The notes: generated by a model from the sequence alone, not told the origin. Counted from the first letter of the stretch, positions 34,048 through 47,219 are shown. The stretch: DNA of 60,000 nt from Tubulanus polymorphus (GCF_964204645.1 NC_134034.1:312001-372000), one strand, 5' to 3'. Numbers and translations are program-made.

Positions 34048-34455
34048 TTGGCTTTTTGTGTGTTGATATGTACATCGATACATCCTCAATCACCAGGGTT
34101 TTATTGTCGCCCACCGAATTTCACGCTTACACAAGCCCTGGTCACAAACCCTTCATTGGTCTCTTACATTGTCCGAGATATCTCGAGTCGACAGGTTGCT
34201 GCTAAGCGTCCACTAGTCTTTACATCTAGTCAATCAGATGTGTAGCAAATCTGCCGGCGAAAAACAACGCATCTGATTGGCTAGATATATAGACTGGTGG
34301 CCTCTCAGTGGCAACCTGTCTACACAAGAAATCTTGAACAACGTAATAGACCAATGAAGAGTTTGCGACCGGGGTTTGTCTTTGCATGAGCTTCGGCAGA
34401 CAACAATTACAACCTGGCAAGTGAGGATGGCATTGATATATATTGAATGAAAAAG
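34048..34455. mobile_element. Fold-back inverted-repeat element
   Basis: Two diverged arms of about 195 bp meet near 34245. The left arm reads GACAGGTTGCTGCTAAGCG, and the reverse complement of the right arm GACAGGTTGCCACTGAGAG. Outer parts align too (AAGCCCTGGTCACAAACCC against AAACCCCGGTCGCAAACTC). A transcript would form a long hairpin. Confidence 0.8.
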
Positions 34456-35324
34456 CTGCATGTAAATATGAAATGTGTACGAGAACCTTGAAAGCAGTGA
34501 AAAAAGATATAAACTAGAGGTGCAGGGACACCATGCCCACTCGGTGAAATGCTTGACAATCTGACAATTTCAATATTCAATGCCCCCGGTAAACATAACA
34601 AAAACCAATGCTACAAATATGCAATTGATTGCGGTTATATGCATAAATACCAAAACTAATGGAAAAATTGTATGAATTAAATACCCCTGATGGGAAGAAT
34701 AGAAAATGGGGTAAGACTGGTCCTATGACAATGCTAACAATTATCAAACATCATGACTAAGTTAAAGCAACCCAATATTTCTAATTATGATGGGGGATAC
34801 ATATCGATATCAAACATCAAATGTTGGAGAAATCTTTGAAACCTCCCTTAAAAACTTCAAAACTGTGTAAAACTGCCGATTTTAGCGAACAAGAATGGCT
34901 ACCAGTCAGCCATCTTGATATTCTGCCAGTCGAATAACGGATGAAAAGTGAATACACTAGCCTGCTGGGACTCAAGTTAAGCTTAAAATCGATTAAAAAA
35001 ACACAACAAAATTTCAACAATATTTTAGAAAAAAAACTAGAATCTAGAGAAAGCAAAAAGTGAAAAGCCTAAAAACTAAATAAAAGTTTTCTAACAGTAA
35101 CGAAAAAATACTGATTTAAAATTCCATTGTTTCATTCATTTATAATCTATTTCAGCGTAAAACCCTACATCCCTAAAATTAAGATAACATTAAAGATTAC
35201 GTTTCAATGACCTGAGAGTATTGTATTATTAATCAATCTAATTAACTGCAAGTTCATCAAACAATAAAAAACCTAATCATCTACTCTATAACTAGTGATG
35301 TTACTTTCAATAACAAGAAAACAG

Positions 35325-35337
35325 GGGGGGGGGGGGT
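35325..35337. repeat. G homopolymer tract
   Basis: About 12 consecutive G bases. Confidence 0.8.
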
Positions 35338-35379
35338 AAAAAAACTGGTGTTAATGCTAAAATATCCTCAATGAACTGA

Positions 35380-36035
35380 GAGTAATTTCATCAATGATGA
35401 ATTTACCCTCAGTTCATTCATTGTTTTAATGATGATCCTGAGAGTGATTTCAACAATGATGAATTTACCCTCAGTTCATTCATTGTTTTAATGATGATCC
35501 TGAGAGTGATTTCAACAATGATGAATTTACCCTCAGTTCATTCATTGTTTTAATGATGATCCTGAGAGTGATTTCAACAATGATGAATTTACCCTCAGTT
35601 CATTCATTGTTTTAATGATGATCCTGAGAGTAATTTCAACAATGATGAATTTACCCTCAGTTCATTCATTGTTTTAATGATGATCCTGAGAGTGATTTCA
35701 ACAATGATGAATTTACCCTCAGTTCATTCATTGTTTTAATGATGATCCTGAGAGTGATTTCAACAATGATGAATTTACCCTCAGTTCATTCATTGTTTTA
35801 ATGATGATCCTGAGAGTGATTTCAACAATGATGAATTTACCCTCAGTTCATTCATTGTTTTAATGATGATCCTGAGAGTGATTTCAACAATGATGAATTT
35901 ACCCTCAGTTCATTCATTGTTTTAATGATGATCCTGAGAGTAATTTCAACAATGATGAATTCCCCTCAGTTCATTCATTGTTTTAATGATGATCCTGAAA
36001 GTAATTTCAACAATGCTGAATTTACCCTCAGTTCA
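35380..36035. repeat. 62-bp tandem repeat, about ten copies
   Basis: GATCCTGAGAGTGATTTCAA at 35434, 35496, 35558 and onward every 62 bp, highly uniform. Confidence 0.94.
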
Positions 36036-36410
36036 TCACATTCTAAGATGTTACTATTTTATTCAGTGAAAATCTCTGAACCGCATAAAAAAGGAGATCT
36101 TAAACGGGATTATTGATTAATAACCTGAGTGTAACTTATCATAAGATAAATTGACCCTCAGTTTATCAGAGGTTTATACTTTATTTAAGTTAACAGCTAT
36201 AGTTAAAACTTGACCTAAATGAACTAAAACTTTAACTAAATTAGACTTAAATCAACTGGAACGAATTAAATTCATAAACAGCGAAAATTACTAAAATAAC
36301 TAAACAAAAACCAACTAATCTAAACTAAGGTTAACTTGAAACCAAAGTTTTAATATCTAGTTTAAAACGCACTAGTGATTAATCATAAACATCATGCTCA
36401 CAATTTAACA

Positions 36411-36486
36411 AGACCCAGTTCCACAGTTATGCAACAAATATGTATTTAAATTCTTGTATCCAAATCAAACTGTGGAACTGAGTCCT
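36411..36486. mobile_element. Short MITE-like element, family 3
   Basis: AGACCCAGTTCCACAGTTAT and AAACTGTGGAACTGAGTCCT are inverted ends 76 bp apart, like the element at 11371-11483. Confidence 0.65.
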
Positions 36487-36494
36487 GTATTGTA

Positions 36495-36663
36495 TGGAAC
36501 GAGATAAATGAAAAACAATCTGAGTGTATTTTTCATATGATGTTTTCAGTCATACATTTTCTTGAGATGACATCAAATTAAAAATTCAAAATTTCATACG
36601 ACGGGACGCTGAAAATATCATGTGAAAAATACACTCAGACTGTTTTTTATTCATCGCATTCCA
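36495..36663. mobile_element. MITE with long terminal inverted repeats
   Basis: About 55-bp arms: TGGAACGAGATAAATGAAAA and AATCTGAGTGTATTTTTCAT at the left, their complements ending GCATTCCA at the right. Confidence 0.8.
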
Positions 36664-38334
36664 TGATAGTGAAACACCAACTGAAAATGAGTAGATAATT
36701 CACTGAATTAATAAAAATTGAAAAAAACTACAAGAAAAAAGGTAAAGAAAGTATGAGAAAACGTTCTCAATCACATTTCATATTTACAAAGCCTATCAAC
36801 AGTAAAAGCTCTTTATGCGTGCACTATATATATGTATATGGGCCTTTTATATAACCACTATTTATATCTGTGTTGTGGACCACGTAATTGTGTCAAAGAG
36901 TATTCGGTGATAAAACCTGGACCTTCAGTTATTCCATTCTCATGAAATCACTGGGGTTCGAATATACACAGTGATAGTCATATATAAAATATTTCATTAA
37001 ATTGATCTTTCAGTTCGTATTGAAATACAAATAAATAAAATAGATATACAAATAAAATAGTCTTTAAATAAACAAAAAAATTTTTTTTTAAATATATACA
37101 AATAAAATAGTTTAAAAAGATACTTTGAGATAAAATACATACAAATGAAATAGTATAAAATTCAGATAAAATAGTTTTTAGATATCATAGGTATTTTAAA
37201 ATTCAGATATAAAATAGTTTCTTTAATAGATTAAAATTCAGATATAAAATAGTCTCTTCAATCTTTTTAAAATTGAGATAAAATAGTTTTACATATAATA
37301 GATACTTTAAAATTGTGATAATTTAAAATACTTTCTACAATTGTCTTAAAAATATGGGTAAAATAGTTTTTTAAGAATTACTAGTTTAGAAGTATCAATG
37401 AAATGTTTGCAGATATGAATAATTCATAATTTATAGCAATGAAATAGATTTAGATGGATCACCTTGATCAATCATAATATCGAACCAAAACATCATTGAA
37501 AGAATCCAATAATAGCGATAATAATTCACATAAAATATGATTTTGGGCAATAGAAAAAATGAAACCAGGAAAATAATTAATGATATTTCGCAGATATTCA
37601 AAAACCGTAATTAATTTTGAGAACTGGAATGAAATCTTCAACAAGAGATATTTTAGGAAAAATTCAAACTTTTGGAAAGTTAAGATTAGGAAACTCGTAG
37701 TAAATTGGAATTTCAATTGAAATTGGAATTAGGAAATTTGTAATAAATTGGAATTTCAGCACTGAAGGACTCAAAATTTAGGAACTTTGTTCTCTCTTGG
37801 AACATGAGAAACTGGAACCACAAAAATACAACAAACTGTTCAACATGTGCAGTATGACCGGGTCTCAGTCAGTAGAAATCTATTGATGATGCTGGTTTTA
37901 GTTTGGATTTTGTGACCTCTTCACAACAATAATTGCAAAATGGCTGAGAAACTACAAATAGCCTCTTTTCATGTAATCAATTAGTAGGTTATATCACATA
38001 CTTTGATACAACTTATGCCGTTTTTGGGGACGAAGGAAGCACCTGAGAACCTGATCAGATTAACAACCATATGAATGATTGACCTCTTGAAAACAACTTC
38101 AGCGTAGATTTCTTAAATCTATTGATAATTCACTCTCAACAGCCTTAATCTGACGTGTGTTTTATGCATTGCTCGCCTACATGGAAACAATTCCACGCTC
38201 TATCAACCATATTTCAATTGCTAAACGCAATTTAGACCCCAATCAAGGACCAGGAGTTACTTTATCAGAGCGGTGTCTATTACTGAGTTGATCGATTGTT
38301 ATGAACTTAACAATTTTCCTTTTAGACCATCTCC

Positions 38335-38490
38335 TCTATCATATCTCTCTAAACTCCTCTATCATATCTCCATAAACTCCTCTCTCATATCTCCATAAAC
38401 TCCTCTCTCATATCTCCATAAACTCCTCTCTCATATTCCCTGAACCTCCTCTCTCATACCTCCCTGAACCTCCTCTCTCATATGCCTTAT
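38335..38490. repeat. Tandem repeat of about 23 bp
   Basis: Six units of CTCCTCTCTCATATCTCCAT plus AAA. Confidence 0.88.
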
Positions 38491-39395
38491 TGATTTCAAC
38501 AAGAGATTAATTAAGACTAATTATTAACAAGAATTTTGAACTCAACCCTTGATCCTGGTGATCGTTAGAATCAGTAGAGATCAATATCAATCAATAAAAC
38601 CCGATCACTGATGTGATAACAACGAATTTTCCAATCCAAGATCTTTATTTTATACTTTCTTTATCAGAGATTCTTAATCATTGCAAATTTTTGCAGATCT
38701 TAGCTTTTTTTCTATTATAACCTATGTTCAATTATGAACTCATGCATTCATGCATTGATCACCGATCCAGATGGTGATGGTTTCACACCTTAGAAATGTA
38801 ATGAAATTGATTACCGTAGTCTTTGCTGTGGTTTCCTTTCTTGCGCAATTTTTAATCCGGGCAATCTCACGTATATAAATATATATCCCTTTTCCTTATG
38901 AGTAAACATTCTAAATCCCTCCGATCACATGTGAAGGATTTCCCTCCGTTGTTGAGCATTAGATATTAACATTTCAATCATTCAAGTTTTCATGTCATAT
39001 TAAATTAATCTTTAATTCTGTAATTAGAAAAACAAGTATGTTAATAACGATATAATGGTTTAGCACTTGACGTATAAACGTCATAGTATTTGGGGGAGGG
39101 GGCAACATGGAACATTGAACAATCTGTTTCAATGTAGTTTCCTAAGGAATCGCATTATGTGAAACATAGCTGTTCCATCTCCATGTTATTTTCAGCTTCA
39201 TAAGGAAACGCATTATGTGTGAAACATAGCTATTCCTTCTCCATGTTTCGATAAAGTTCGATAAAGAATCACGTAAAAGTTCCTTTTGATTTGAAAAATC
39301 CACTTTTTTTCAAACTCCATAGGAGTTATTGTAGGAATTGATTCCCTGCATATCTCGAAAGAGATTTACAACGGCTGACCATAGAATTAGAATAG
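38490..39395. other. Non-coding region, nothing recognised
   Basis: One short local duplication (GCATTATGTGAAACATAGCT near 39150 and 39205). Otherwise unique and without coding signal. Confidence 0.5.
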
Positions 39396-39965
39396 ATGAC
39401 TCCTAAGAAGGCTACTGCCACAATCAGGTGGTATGGATGGTTATTGCTGCAAAGTAGTGGCAAGGATGGTTTATATCCCGAAAGATATTTGAAAAGGTCG
39501 ACCATGGTATTAGAATTGATGACTCATAAGAAGGCTACTGCCACAATCAGGTGGTATGGATGGTTATTGCTGCAAAGTAGTGGCAAGGATGGTTTATATC
39601 CCGAAAGATATTTGAAAAGGTCGACCATGGTATTAGAATTGATGACTCATAAGAAGGCTACTGCCACAATCAGGTGGTATGGATGGTTATTGCTGGAAAG
39701 TAGTGGCAAGGATGGTTTATATCCCGAAAGATATTTGAAAAGGTCGACCATGGTATTAGAATTGATGACTCATAAGAAGGCTACTGCCACAATCAGGTGG
39801 TATGGATGGTTATTGCTGCAAAGTAGTGGCAAGGATGGTTTATATCCCGAAAGATATTTGAAAAGGTCGACCATGGTATTAGAATTGATGACTCATAAGA
39901 AGGCTACTGCCACAATTAGGTGGTATAGATGGCTACTGCTGCAAAGTAGCGCCAAGAATGGTTAA
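39396..39965 (+). repeat. 123-bp tandem repeat with open frame
   Basis: About 4.6 units of 123 bp. The unit is 41 codons, so the plus strand stays open for 189 codons with the peptide unit MTHKKATATIRWYGWLLLQS continuing SGKDGLYPERYLKRSTMVLEL. Units are nearly identical at DNA level and the few changes are scattered, so I see no sign of coding selection. Confidence 0.85.
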
Positions 39966-39999
39966 TGCTTCAGCATTGTGAGAAGCACAATGAACCTTA

Positions 40000-40464
40000 G
40001 TTAATAAGGTAAGAGTTAATGCAAAAATGGGGGTTAAAATGGAGTGGAACACAGTGGGTCGTACAGTCAAAAAAAAATAAATAAATGATTTAAAAAGTAA
40101 ATGAATGGGATGATGGACAAATATTTCTTTTTGTCCAAAAAGTAAATAAAGGGATGAAATGATAATGAATTTTTTTAATCATTTTTCAATTTTTTAAATT
40201 TTTTTGGAGAAACCGTAAAACCTCCATAAAAGCAATGATTATATGCAATGATGTCTGGTTTTTTATTTTCATATTTTTTTTATAAAAGCAAGGAGGACTG
40301 CACGCCCACTGGTTCAAGGAGTGTTGACAGATATTTAACACTGCGCAACCTGCAGATCGACGAAGGTGGAAGGGAAAACTGAGTTTCAAGAAGTGCCGAT
40401 CTGCAGACGTGCATGGGCTGATGTTGTTGCCCGGGTGATGGCGAGTGAAGGGGCTGATGTTATT
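40000..40464. other. Spacer and 3' region of the Pro-rich gene
   Basis: T-rich non-coding sequence, with homopolymer A/T tracts at 40070 and 40190-40205. Confidence 0.4.
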
Positions 40465-41351
40465 TTAATTTGTTCGCCTACGTTTAACTAATTCATATTT
40501 TCCTTTAAAGGCCCCTTCAACATCGCGGAGCATTTTGATTGGATCGTGGTAGTTGATGTTTCTTGACCACCCAGGGCCGCGCGCCACCAGCTCGACAGCG
40601 GGGGAAGGTGGTGCCCCCACTGGAGCGCCTGATGTTGAAGCATTTTCGTTATCATTATATTTTCTCTTCTTATTTCTATTTTTTCCAGTCGATGTCGATG
40701 TTGATGGAGGTGGTCCGGTTGATGGTGGTGGTCCGGCAGATGCTGGTGTTGACGTAGATGCTGGTGTTGACGTAGATGCTGGTGTTGACGTAGATGCTGG
40801 TGTTGACGTAGATGCTGGTGTTGACGTAGATGCTGGTGTTGACTTAGATGTTGGTGGTCTGGTACGTGGTGGTGGTCTGGTACGTGGTGGTGGTGGTGGT
40901 GGCGGGGGAGTTGCGGGCCCTGGTGGTGTCGCTCCAGGAGTGGCGAATTCCTCCTCATCACTGCTCTCCTCCTCAAAATTTGGTTGCGGAGGTGGAGGAG
41001 GACGAGCTGCACGTTTGCCTTTTTTTTTTGTTTTCGGACGCCCCGAACCTATTGCGTAATCTATATCTTTAGTCTTTCGACGGGGCGACCGACGCAGTGA
41101 AGGCGTCTGAAGCTGTGGCGCCTCTGTCGGGGTCACCACTGCAGGGGCGACCTCCTGCTCCACATTTACGGGAGAAGCAGGGTCCACCTCCTGCAAAGGA
41201 ACCAACTCAAAAGGTGGAACAATTTCAGGAAGAGTTGGTTCCTTAGGCCCGCAGAGAGATACACACCTTGTATAAGTATCTTTTAATGCTGGAAGTGCTC
41301 TGCGGGCTGCTTCAGACTGGTCATGTTGGATGTTTTCAATGATGTCTATAT
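40465..41351 (-). CDS. Pro-rich gene exon 3: main coding exon
   Basis: Acceptor ATTTCAG|ATATAG, preceded by a long T-tract. The frame runs 295 codons to TAA at 40465. An AATAAA-type signal lies about 200 bp further on (minus strand, near 40262). Confidence 0.8.
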
Positions 41352-44300
41352 CTGAAATGAAAAAAAAAAAACATTAAGGATCATGCATATTACACATAAA
41401 TGACATAATGACATGTTCGAATATAATTATCATATTTGTATATAGTAACCTATAAAATAATGCAGTTATCCAATAGGTGAATGTGACGTGATGGGGTGAG
41501 AAGGGTCATTTGAACGTTTGGAAGGGATCGTAAGCTTATTTTGTGAGAAGTGATCATGTCACTGGTTGTAGACTAACGCTGTTGTAACTACACTTTTAAC
41601 TGCTCTCATGATTTGCATCATCCATTACATAATAACGATGAGTTGACAGTATATCATCAGTGAGGCTGATAATTGAATCTTCCAATACACATTTTATAAT
41701 GGTATTTTCATGTCTTATATACTTGATATATTTCAGAACCAACCCTGTACGTGGACGGGTACACTTTTGTTAATTCATTAATGGAAATACTGATTGTAAT
41801 AAATTACATCCTACCATTACCTTGACAATCAATTTTGGTAGATAATCATGAATCAAAAATACACTTGATTTTTTTTCTGGGGTGATGACGTACCAGGTTC
41901 CAGGTGACAAAAACTATACATTATAATGAATAATCAATGGAATTGTTACCCATGACCCTGGTTTCAAAATCTGGGAACCTCTTTGGAATAACACGCATGA
42001 TAACTTTTCATTTATCAACCAATTGAAATGGAAACTTTGAAACGATAAAAGATCTAATTTAAAACAAATGTCGCGCTGTATCAACAAAAAATTAATCGAT
42101 AATTCCTTTTATTCAGTAATTACTTTTCAAATGGATGAGTGAAAAATGTGTCCACACTTCAGAAATGTATTCAATTATTTTGTAGAAAACTTTTTCATTG
42201 CATACAGTGCCACACTCCATCCACGGTAAGTTGGAGAATTTGTATATTTTCTACTGAATTTTCTCAAAAATGAAGATAAAAATATGATTGTTTTTTTTAA
42301 ATATTTTATTGTTTAAACTATTTACAGCATGAATTAAAACAGAAAAACGACACAAATAATTTCACTTCGCTGAATCTAAAACCAGTAAAAGCCATTTCAC
42401 ACAACACTGCCCACTACTGCACCTTCAGAAACAACACTCACTACAAATATAATACATTCATTTTGAAGAACAATATTTCAGTATCAACATAAATGGCTGT
42501 AATTCAATTTTCCCAATAGAATATTCATTGTCAGCAATAGGCCTATTGGCACTCCACATATTCATTACATAACTCACCTAGAATGTATAATTCATCGTAC
42601 AGCAGCCATTCATTTATTCAGATCAACAAAATTCTATGCACAGCCATTTCAGCTGATATTCATCATACAGTAGCCTCCGCCTAAACTGCTACAGTTTGGC
42701 ACCTTCTATTTTCTACCTTATTAGGCACCGGCTTTTAAGAATTGCAAAAATCAATTGATGAAAAGATTTATTGAGCCTAATAGCGGTCAAAATTATCAAG
42801 TTCTTTGTATTTTATACAATCTGACCATGTAGTGAATCCCCAAATTTCTTCTATAACTCTTTCAGAGCCCAGTCGACTTTCGTCTACAGATTATTTCAGG
42901 TCGTACAGAGCCCTGTCGACTTTAGTCGACATTTCTTATAGCAGTTATATTTTTAGTTTTTCGCATAGAATTCAGCAGAGAAATCTGCCGCTAGATGGCT
43001 TGATTAAATGGCAGCACCCGTTAGTTTGTTTTTATGCTGCGTTTTTGTGGTGATGCTATTCAAAATATTTGAGTTTTTTGCCTTTGAAAGTGGCGGGTAC
43101 TTATCCGGAGGTCACGTGATTTAATTATTCGGTCATTTTCTAATTATAATTACCCGTACAATATATATTTCTGACCGTAGACATAGAATATTCCATTGTC
43201 AGCTGTTAGCTGAGGCTAGATACCTGATTTGTTCATTTTGATACATGAAATTTAGAGGCTTATCAAATAAATAGGTCACCGATTATAATTCATGCAAATT
43301 AGCTCATTTGCATAGAACGTCACTTTCAGTAAGAAAAATTACCACCAAAATTTTCCAAGGATCATATACCCTACAAACTTTTCAATTACCATAACGCTCT
43401 ATCTCTTACAGTTTTCACTCTACGGAACTCCAAAGTTTCTACTGATTTTCCTACTTTTTAGATAACAATGATGGGCACTCTGAGGGTTTTTCTCTAATTA
43501 CACATAGAACATAAGGCCTAATCACTAACAGCAAAAATACATAAAGATGTTCTAATGTTTTTATGTATTTTTGCTAACAGAGATAGAAGGTTGATAGTAC
43601 ATACATGTATTCTATAATATAGGCGAACAGCCATTACAGTTTACCGGTTTAGGCAGAGAATAAACGGAAATGAAGTGAACATTTACGGGATACGGGAAGC
43701 ATTCTGGGAAACCAGGTCATCGTGGATTCGAACCAGTACATTACCATTGTGTCCCTGCCAAGACACTTATCCTCATTTCCTCTCTCCACCCAGGAGTAAA
43801 TGGGTACCTTGGCCGATAGATGACCCCCGAGCGCCTAGCAGCTGTTCAAATGTTACCTCACCCCAGGAGACTATTAAATGGCTGGGGCAATAAAACCGAA
43901 AATGTGAAGCGCTCTGAGCAGCTGCTGGTTTTAGGGCTATATTAGACATATACTATTATTATCATTATTATCATCGAACAGAGCAATACCAGAAAAGGCA
44001 AAACATATGTATTGAAAAACAACATTTCATCTTTATTTCATCGAATTGAACAGATTATACTAGATATAGACCGTCTACCAGTTTAAGTGAAGTCTACAGT
44101 ATCATTAAGGGCAAAAAATCCAATAAAATTTGATACATTTTTGTAAATGAATTTTCACCGAATTTTAGTTCGAAAAAATTGCAATATATCCTTCTGTATT
44201 TTCTGTGTTTCATCATCAATCAACAATCTTCAACTTTTACTTTCAGAAACAACCGTCGGGGTAAGATCCATTTCACTCGACACTGTCCACTACTGTACCT

Positions 44301-47219
44301 TCAGAAACAACCATCAGGGGTAAAAACCATTTCACACGACACTGTCTGCTGCTGCAACTTCATACAATCAAATCCATTCACTACAAATTACAATAAGATT
44401 TTTATCTATAAAAATCAAACATCATTAAACAGCGAACAATAAACGATATTTAAAATTTAGGCCTATTATATCACATGCATTCATTAAGTATTTCAAATAA
44501 GTCACTACTTACCCTTCAAGTATAGAATTATTCAGTGGAATAATTCACTATAAATACAGCTGCAGCCGTTTACAGAAAAAACAATATGAAATGTTGCCGT
44601 CGAACTTGTAAGGTGTAAAACAGGATAGACCTAGATAAATGTCAGGCCTGGATAACGGTAGAGGAAATACATTTCATGGCTTTAAGAAAATAAAAGAATT
44701 TTGAAAAAAAAACATGAAGTCAAAGGGTAGGCCTATCTGAATTATCGGCCTATCGGAAATTTGATAAAATCTGGTCTCAGAACGAAATAAATCACAGTTC
44801 CGATGCTGACTAAACTGTGGTCCCGATACTGACTAAACTATGGTCCTGATACTGAGTAAACTGTGGTACCGATACTGACTAAACTGTGGTCCCGATACTG
44901 ACTAAACTGTGGTCCCGATACTGACTAAACTGTGGTCCCGATACTGAGTAAACTGTGGTCCCGATACTGAGTAAACTGTGGTCCGGATACTGACGTAACT
45001 GTGGTCCGGATACTGACGTAACTGTGGTCCTGATACTGACTAAACTGGGGTCCCGATACTGACTAAACTGTGGTCCCGATACTGACTAAACTGTGGTCCC
45101 GATACTGACTAAACTGTGGTCCTGATACTGACTAAACTGTGGTCCCGATACTGAGTAAACTGTGGTACCGATACTGACTAAACTGTGGTCCCAATACTGA
45201 CTAAACTGTGGTCCGGATACCGACTAAACTGTGGTCCCGATACTGAGTAAACTGTGATCCCGATACTGACTAAACTGTGGTCCCGATACTGACTAAACTG
45301 TGGTCCTGATACTGACTAAACTGTGGTACTGATACTGACTAAACTGTGGTCCCGATACTGAGTAAACTGTGGTCCTGATACTGACTAAACTGTGGTCCCG
45401 ATACTGAGTAAACTCACTGTATAAGACTCAGTACCTAACGAGGCACCAACCATTGACCGTAATAATGAATCCATTAGAAATAAATCGTGTGTAAACTGTA
45501 TTTGCCGCAAGGCCGCAATATCTAGGATTTGCCAACAATTAGGCGATGAAGATTCGGACTATGAGCCGAGCTAGTGAAAGACATTCCTATCAAACATCAT
45601 ATCCTTAGTTTAGATCTAGTATAAACATCGAGTGGGTGTGGCTTAAGAATAGTTAGCCGAAATGATAGCAGTTGCGAGGTATACCTCATTCCCGCTATAA
45701 TCTCGGGATCTCAAACTGTTGTGAGCAACTACCTAGAGATACGAAGAACAAAGTTTAACCAATAAATCAAAAATAGTGATCCTGAATTTCCTGACGATTG
45801 ACGGATGATTAATAAAAAAGAAAATCACATGTTTTCGGATCCTGGAGTCGCAGAGAAAAACAAAAGTAACGTAAATACTAGTGCTACTTTTCAGCGGTAT
45901 CTAAAATGTTGGTCCCAAAATGTGACGGGTATCTGGATACGGACAAAACAGCTATCCGGTTCCTGACTTAATTATTAACTAAACTATGGACTAAACCGCA
46001 ATCCAGTTATTGACTAAACTATGGACTAAACCGCAGTCCAGTTATTGACAAAATTATGGACTAAACCGCAGTCCAGTTATTGACTAAACTATGGACTAAA
46101 ACGCAGTCCAGTTATTGACTAAAATATGGACCTAACCGCAGTTCAGTTATTGACTTAACTATGGACTACATCGCAGTCCAGTTATTGACTAAACTATGGA
46201 CTAAACCCGGCCAGTCCAGTTACTGATTAAAATATGGACTAAACTGAAGTCTGCTTACTGACTAAATAGTAAATGGACTGAACTGCGCAGTCCAATTACT
46301 TGATTTATCGAACGTAAATCAGGATTTTCTATGAAGTGCATTGGTCTGGAGGCCTAGACAGTTTTAACTATTTATGTTGTAACTTATCTCTATTGACTGG
46401 ATACAGCATTCAAATGAATAACATGAGGAATATATCACAATTTCGACGATATTTGAAACCGAAACCAGGAACCAGGAAATGAGGTTACTTCCTCAAGTTA
46501 ATTCTCATCCATCAGAGCCTCTACTCACTATTCAATTCAATTCAAAATTTATTCACCATTAGATTTGTTACCAAATTCAATCGAGTTTAAGGGTGGTGAC
46601 AGAATTGCATCATTCGTCAAAATGAAAAATTTATAATCGAACAATTGAAATTTGAAATAGAATAAAAGACTAGAAACATAAAATGATATTTTCAAAATTA
46701 AATCAGTGTGAGACATAAATTGAGTTTCCCGAAATTAAAGAGGATTGAATGAAATTGACATTAGACGATATTAGATTTTTTAATTGATGATATTCGAAAT
46801 AATTGAGATTGAGACAATTTGAGATTTAGGATATCCAATAATGCGGAGATTTGAGATGAAATAATTGTGAATTTTAGATCAAATAATTTCAGATGTTGGA
46901 AATCAAATAATTTGAGATTTTCGTCAAAAATAATCGAGAATTTGAGGTATTCAAGATGATCTAATTAAGATTGATGAAGTAGAGTTTGTACTTACTCAAA
47001 TCAAAAAACGCGCCGAGGGTTTCAGGGTCGAGCGTCAGCACCTCGGCGCGAACCAGCTTCAACAGTCCCGAAAAAAGGTCATATTTTGTAGACATATTCA
47101 AAGTTGAAGTTGAAGTTTTAATTGTTGAAGTTGTAATTGTTGTAGTTGTCGTTGTACTGCTGCTGTTGCTTTTATAACTGTTGCTTTTTTAACTGCTGCT
47201 GTTGATGCTGCTGCTGCTA
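40465..47219 (-). CDS. Pro-rich, AT-hook-like nuclear protein of unknown family
   Basis: Two coding exons (46996-47095 and 40465-41351) join in phase 1 across a 5.6-kb intron, giving 328 residues and a TAA stop. The N-terminus (1-75) is a possible helical domain with MSTKYDLFSGLLKLVRAEVL and LSLDPETLGAF-like spacing, and Cys residues in TRCVSLCGP. Then follow a basic stretch with an AT-hook-like GRP core (SGRPKTKKKGKR, about 135-146), an acidic patch (EEESSDEEEF), proline runs, about six TPASTS hexapeptides (205-238), a nuclear localisation-like KNRNKKRK (257-264), and a conserved-looking tail ending KRRRTN. I recognise no family. The composition suggests a chromatin or transcription-associated protein; that is inference. 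The hexapeptide array is likely length-polymorphic. Confidence 0.72.
43670..43985 (+). mobile_element. SINE with conserved central domain
   Basis: CCAAGACACTTATCCTCATT, CACCCAGGAGTAAATGGGTA, GGCTGGGGCAATAAAACCG and AAGCGCTCTGAGCAGC follow in the order known for invertebrate tRNA-derived SINEs with a shared central domain. The element ends in the microsatellite tail TATTATTATCATTATTATC. The exact family name is not certain. Confidence 0.72.
44800..45420. repeat. 22-bp minisatellite, about 28 copies
   Basis: Unit AAACTGTGGTCCCGATACTG plus AC. Variants GTAC, GTCCGG and GAGT alternate, so it may be hypervariable. Confidence 0.94.
45975..46300. repeat. 36-bp tandem repeat, eight to nine copies
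   Basis: Unit GACTAAACTATGGACTAAAC plus CGCAGTCCAGTTATT, degrading to the right. The GACTAAACT core is shared with the 22-bp array at 44800, so the two may be related. Confidence 0.9.
46996..47219 (-). CDS. Pro-rich gene exon 2: 5' leader and first 33 codons
   Basis: Acceptor ACATTGCAG|TAGCAGC. The leader of 124 nt is CAG/CAA-repeat rich. ATG at 47095, donor TTG A|GTAAGT. The ATG is the first in the exon. Confidence 0.72.

Larger units (their letters stand above)
36035..38335. other. Gene-poor AT-rich region
   Basis: No gene recognised. Apart from the two inverted-repeat elements listed separately, 37060-37400 is a decayed tandem repeat built on GATATAAAATAGTTT. Confidence 0.5.
41352..46995 (-). 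other. Large intron of the Pro-rich gene
   Basis: Bounded by A|GTAAGT at 46995 and TTTCAG at 41352. It contains a SINE, two tandem arrays and otherwise AT-rich sequence, and no other gene that I recognise. Confidence 0.6.

Noticed and set aside
33900-34245. Frames of 101 and 76 codons as genes
   Set aside because: They lie in the arm of the inverted repeat and lack any domain.
40488-41072. Other frames over the Pro-rich exon (His-rich, Gly/Val-rich)
   Set aside because: Low-complexity DNA opens several frames. Only the listed one joins a phase-matched upstream exon with ATG.
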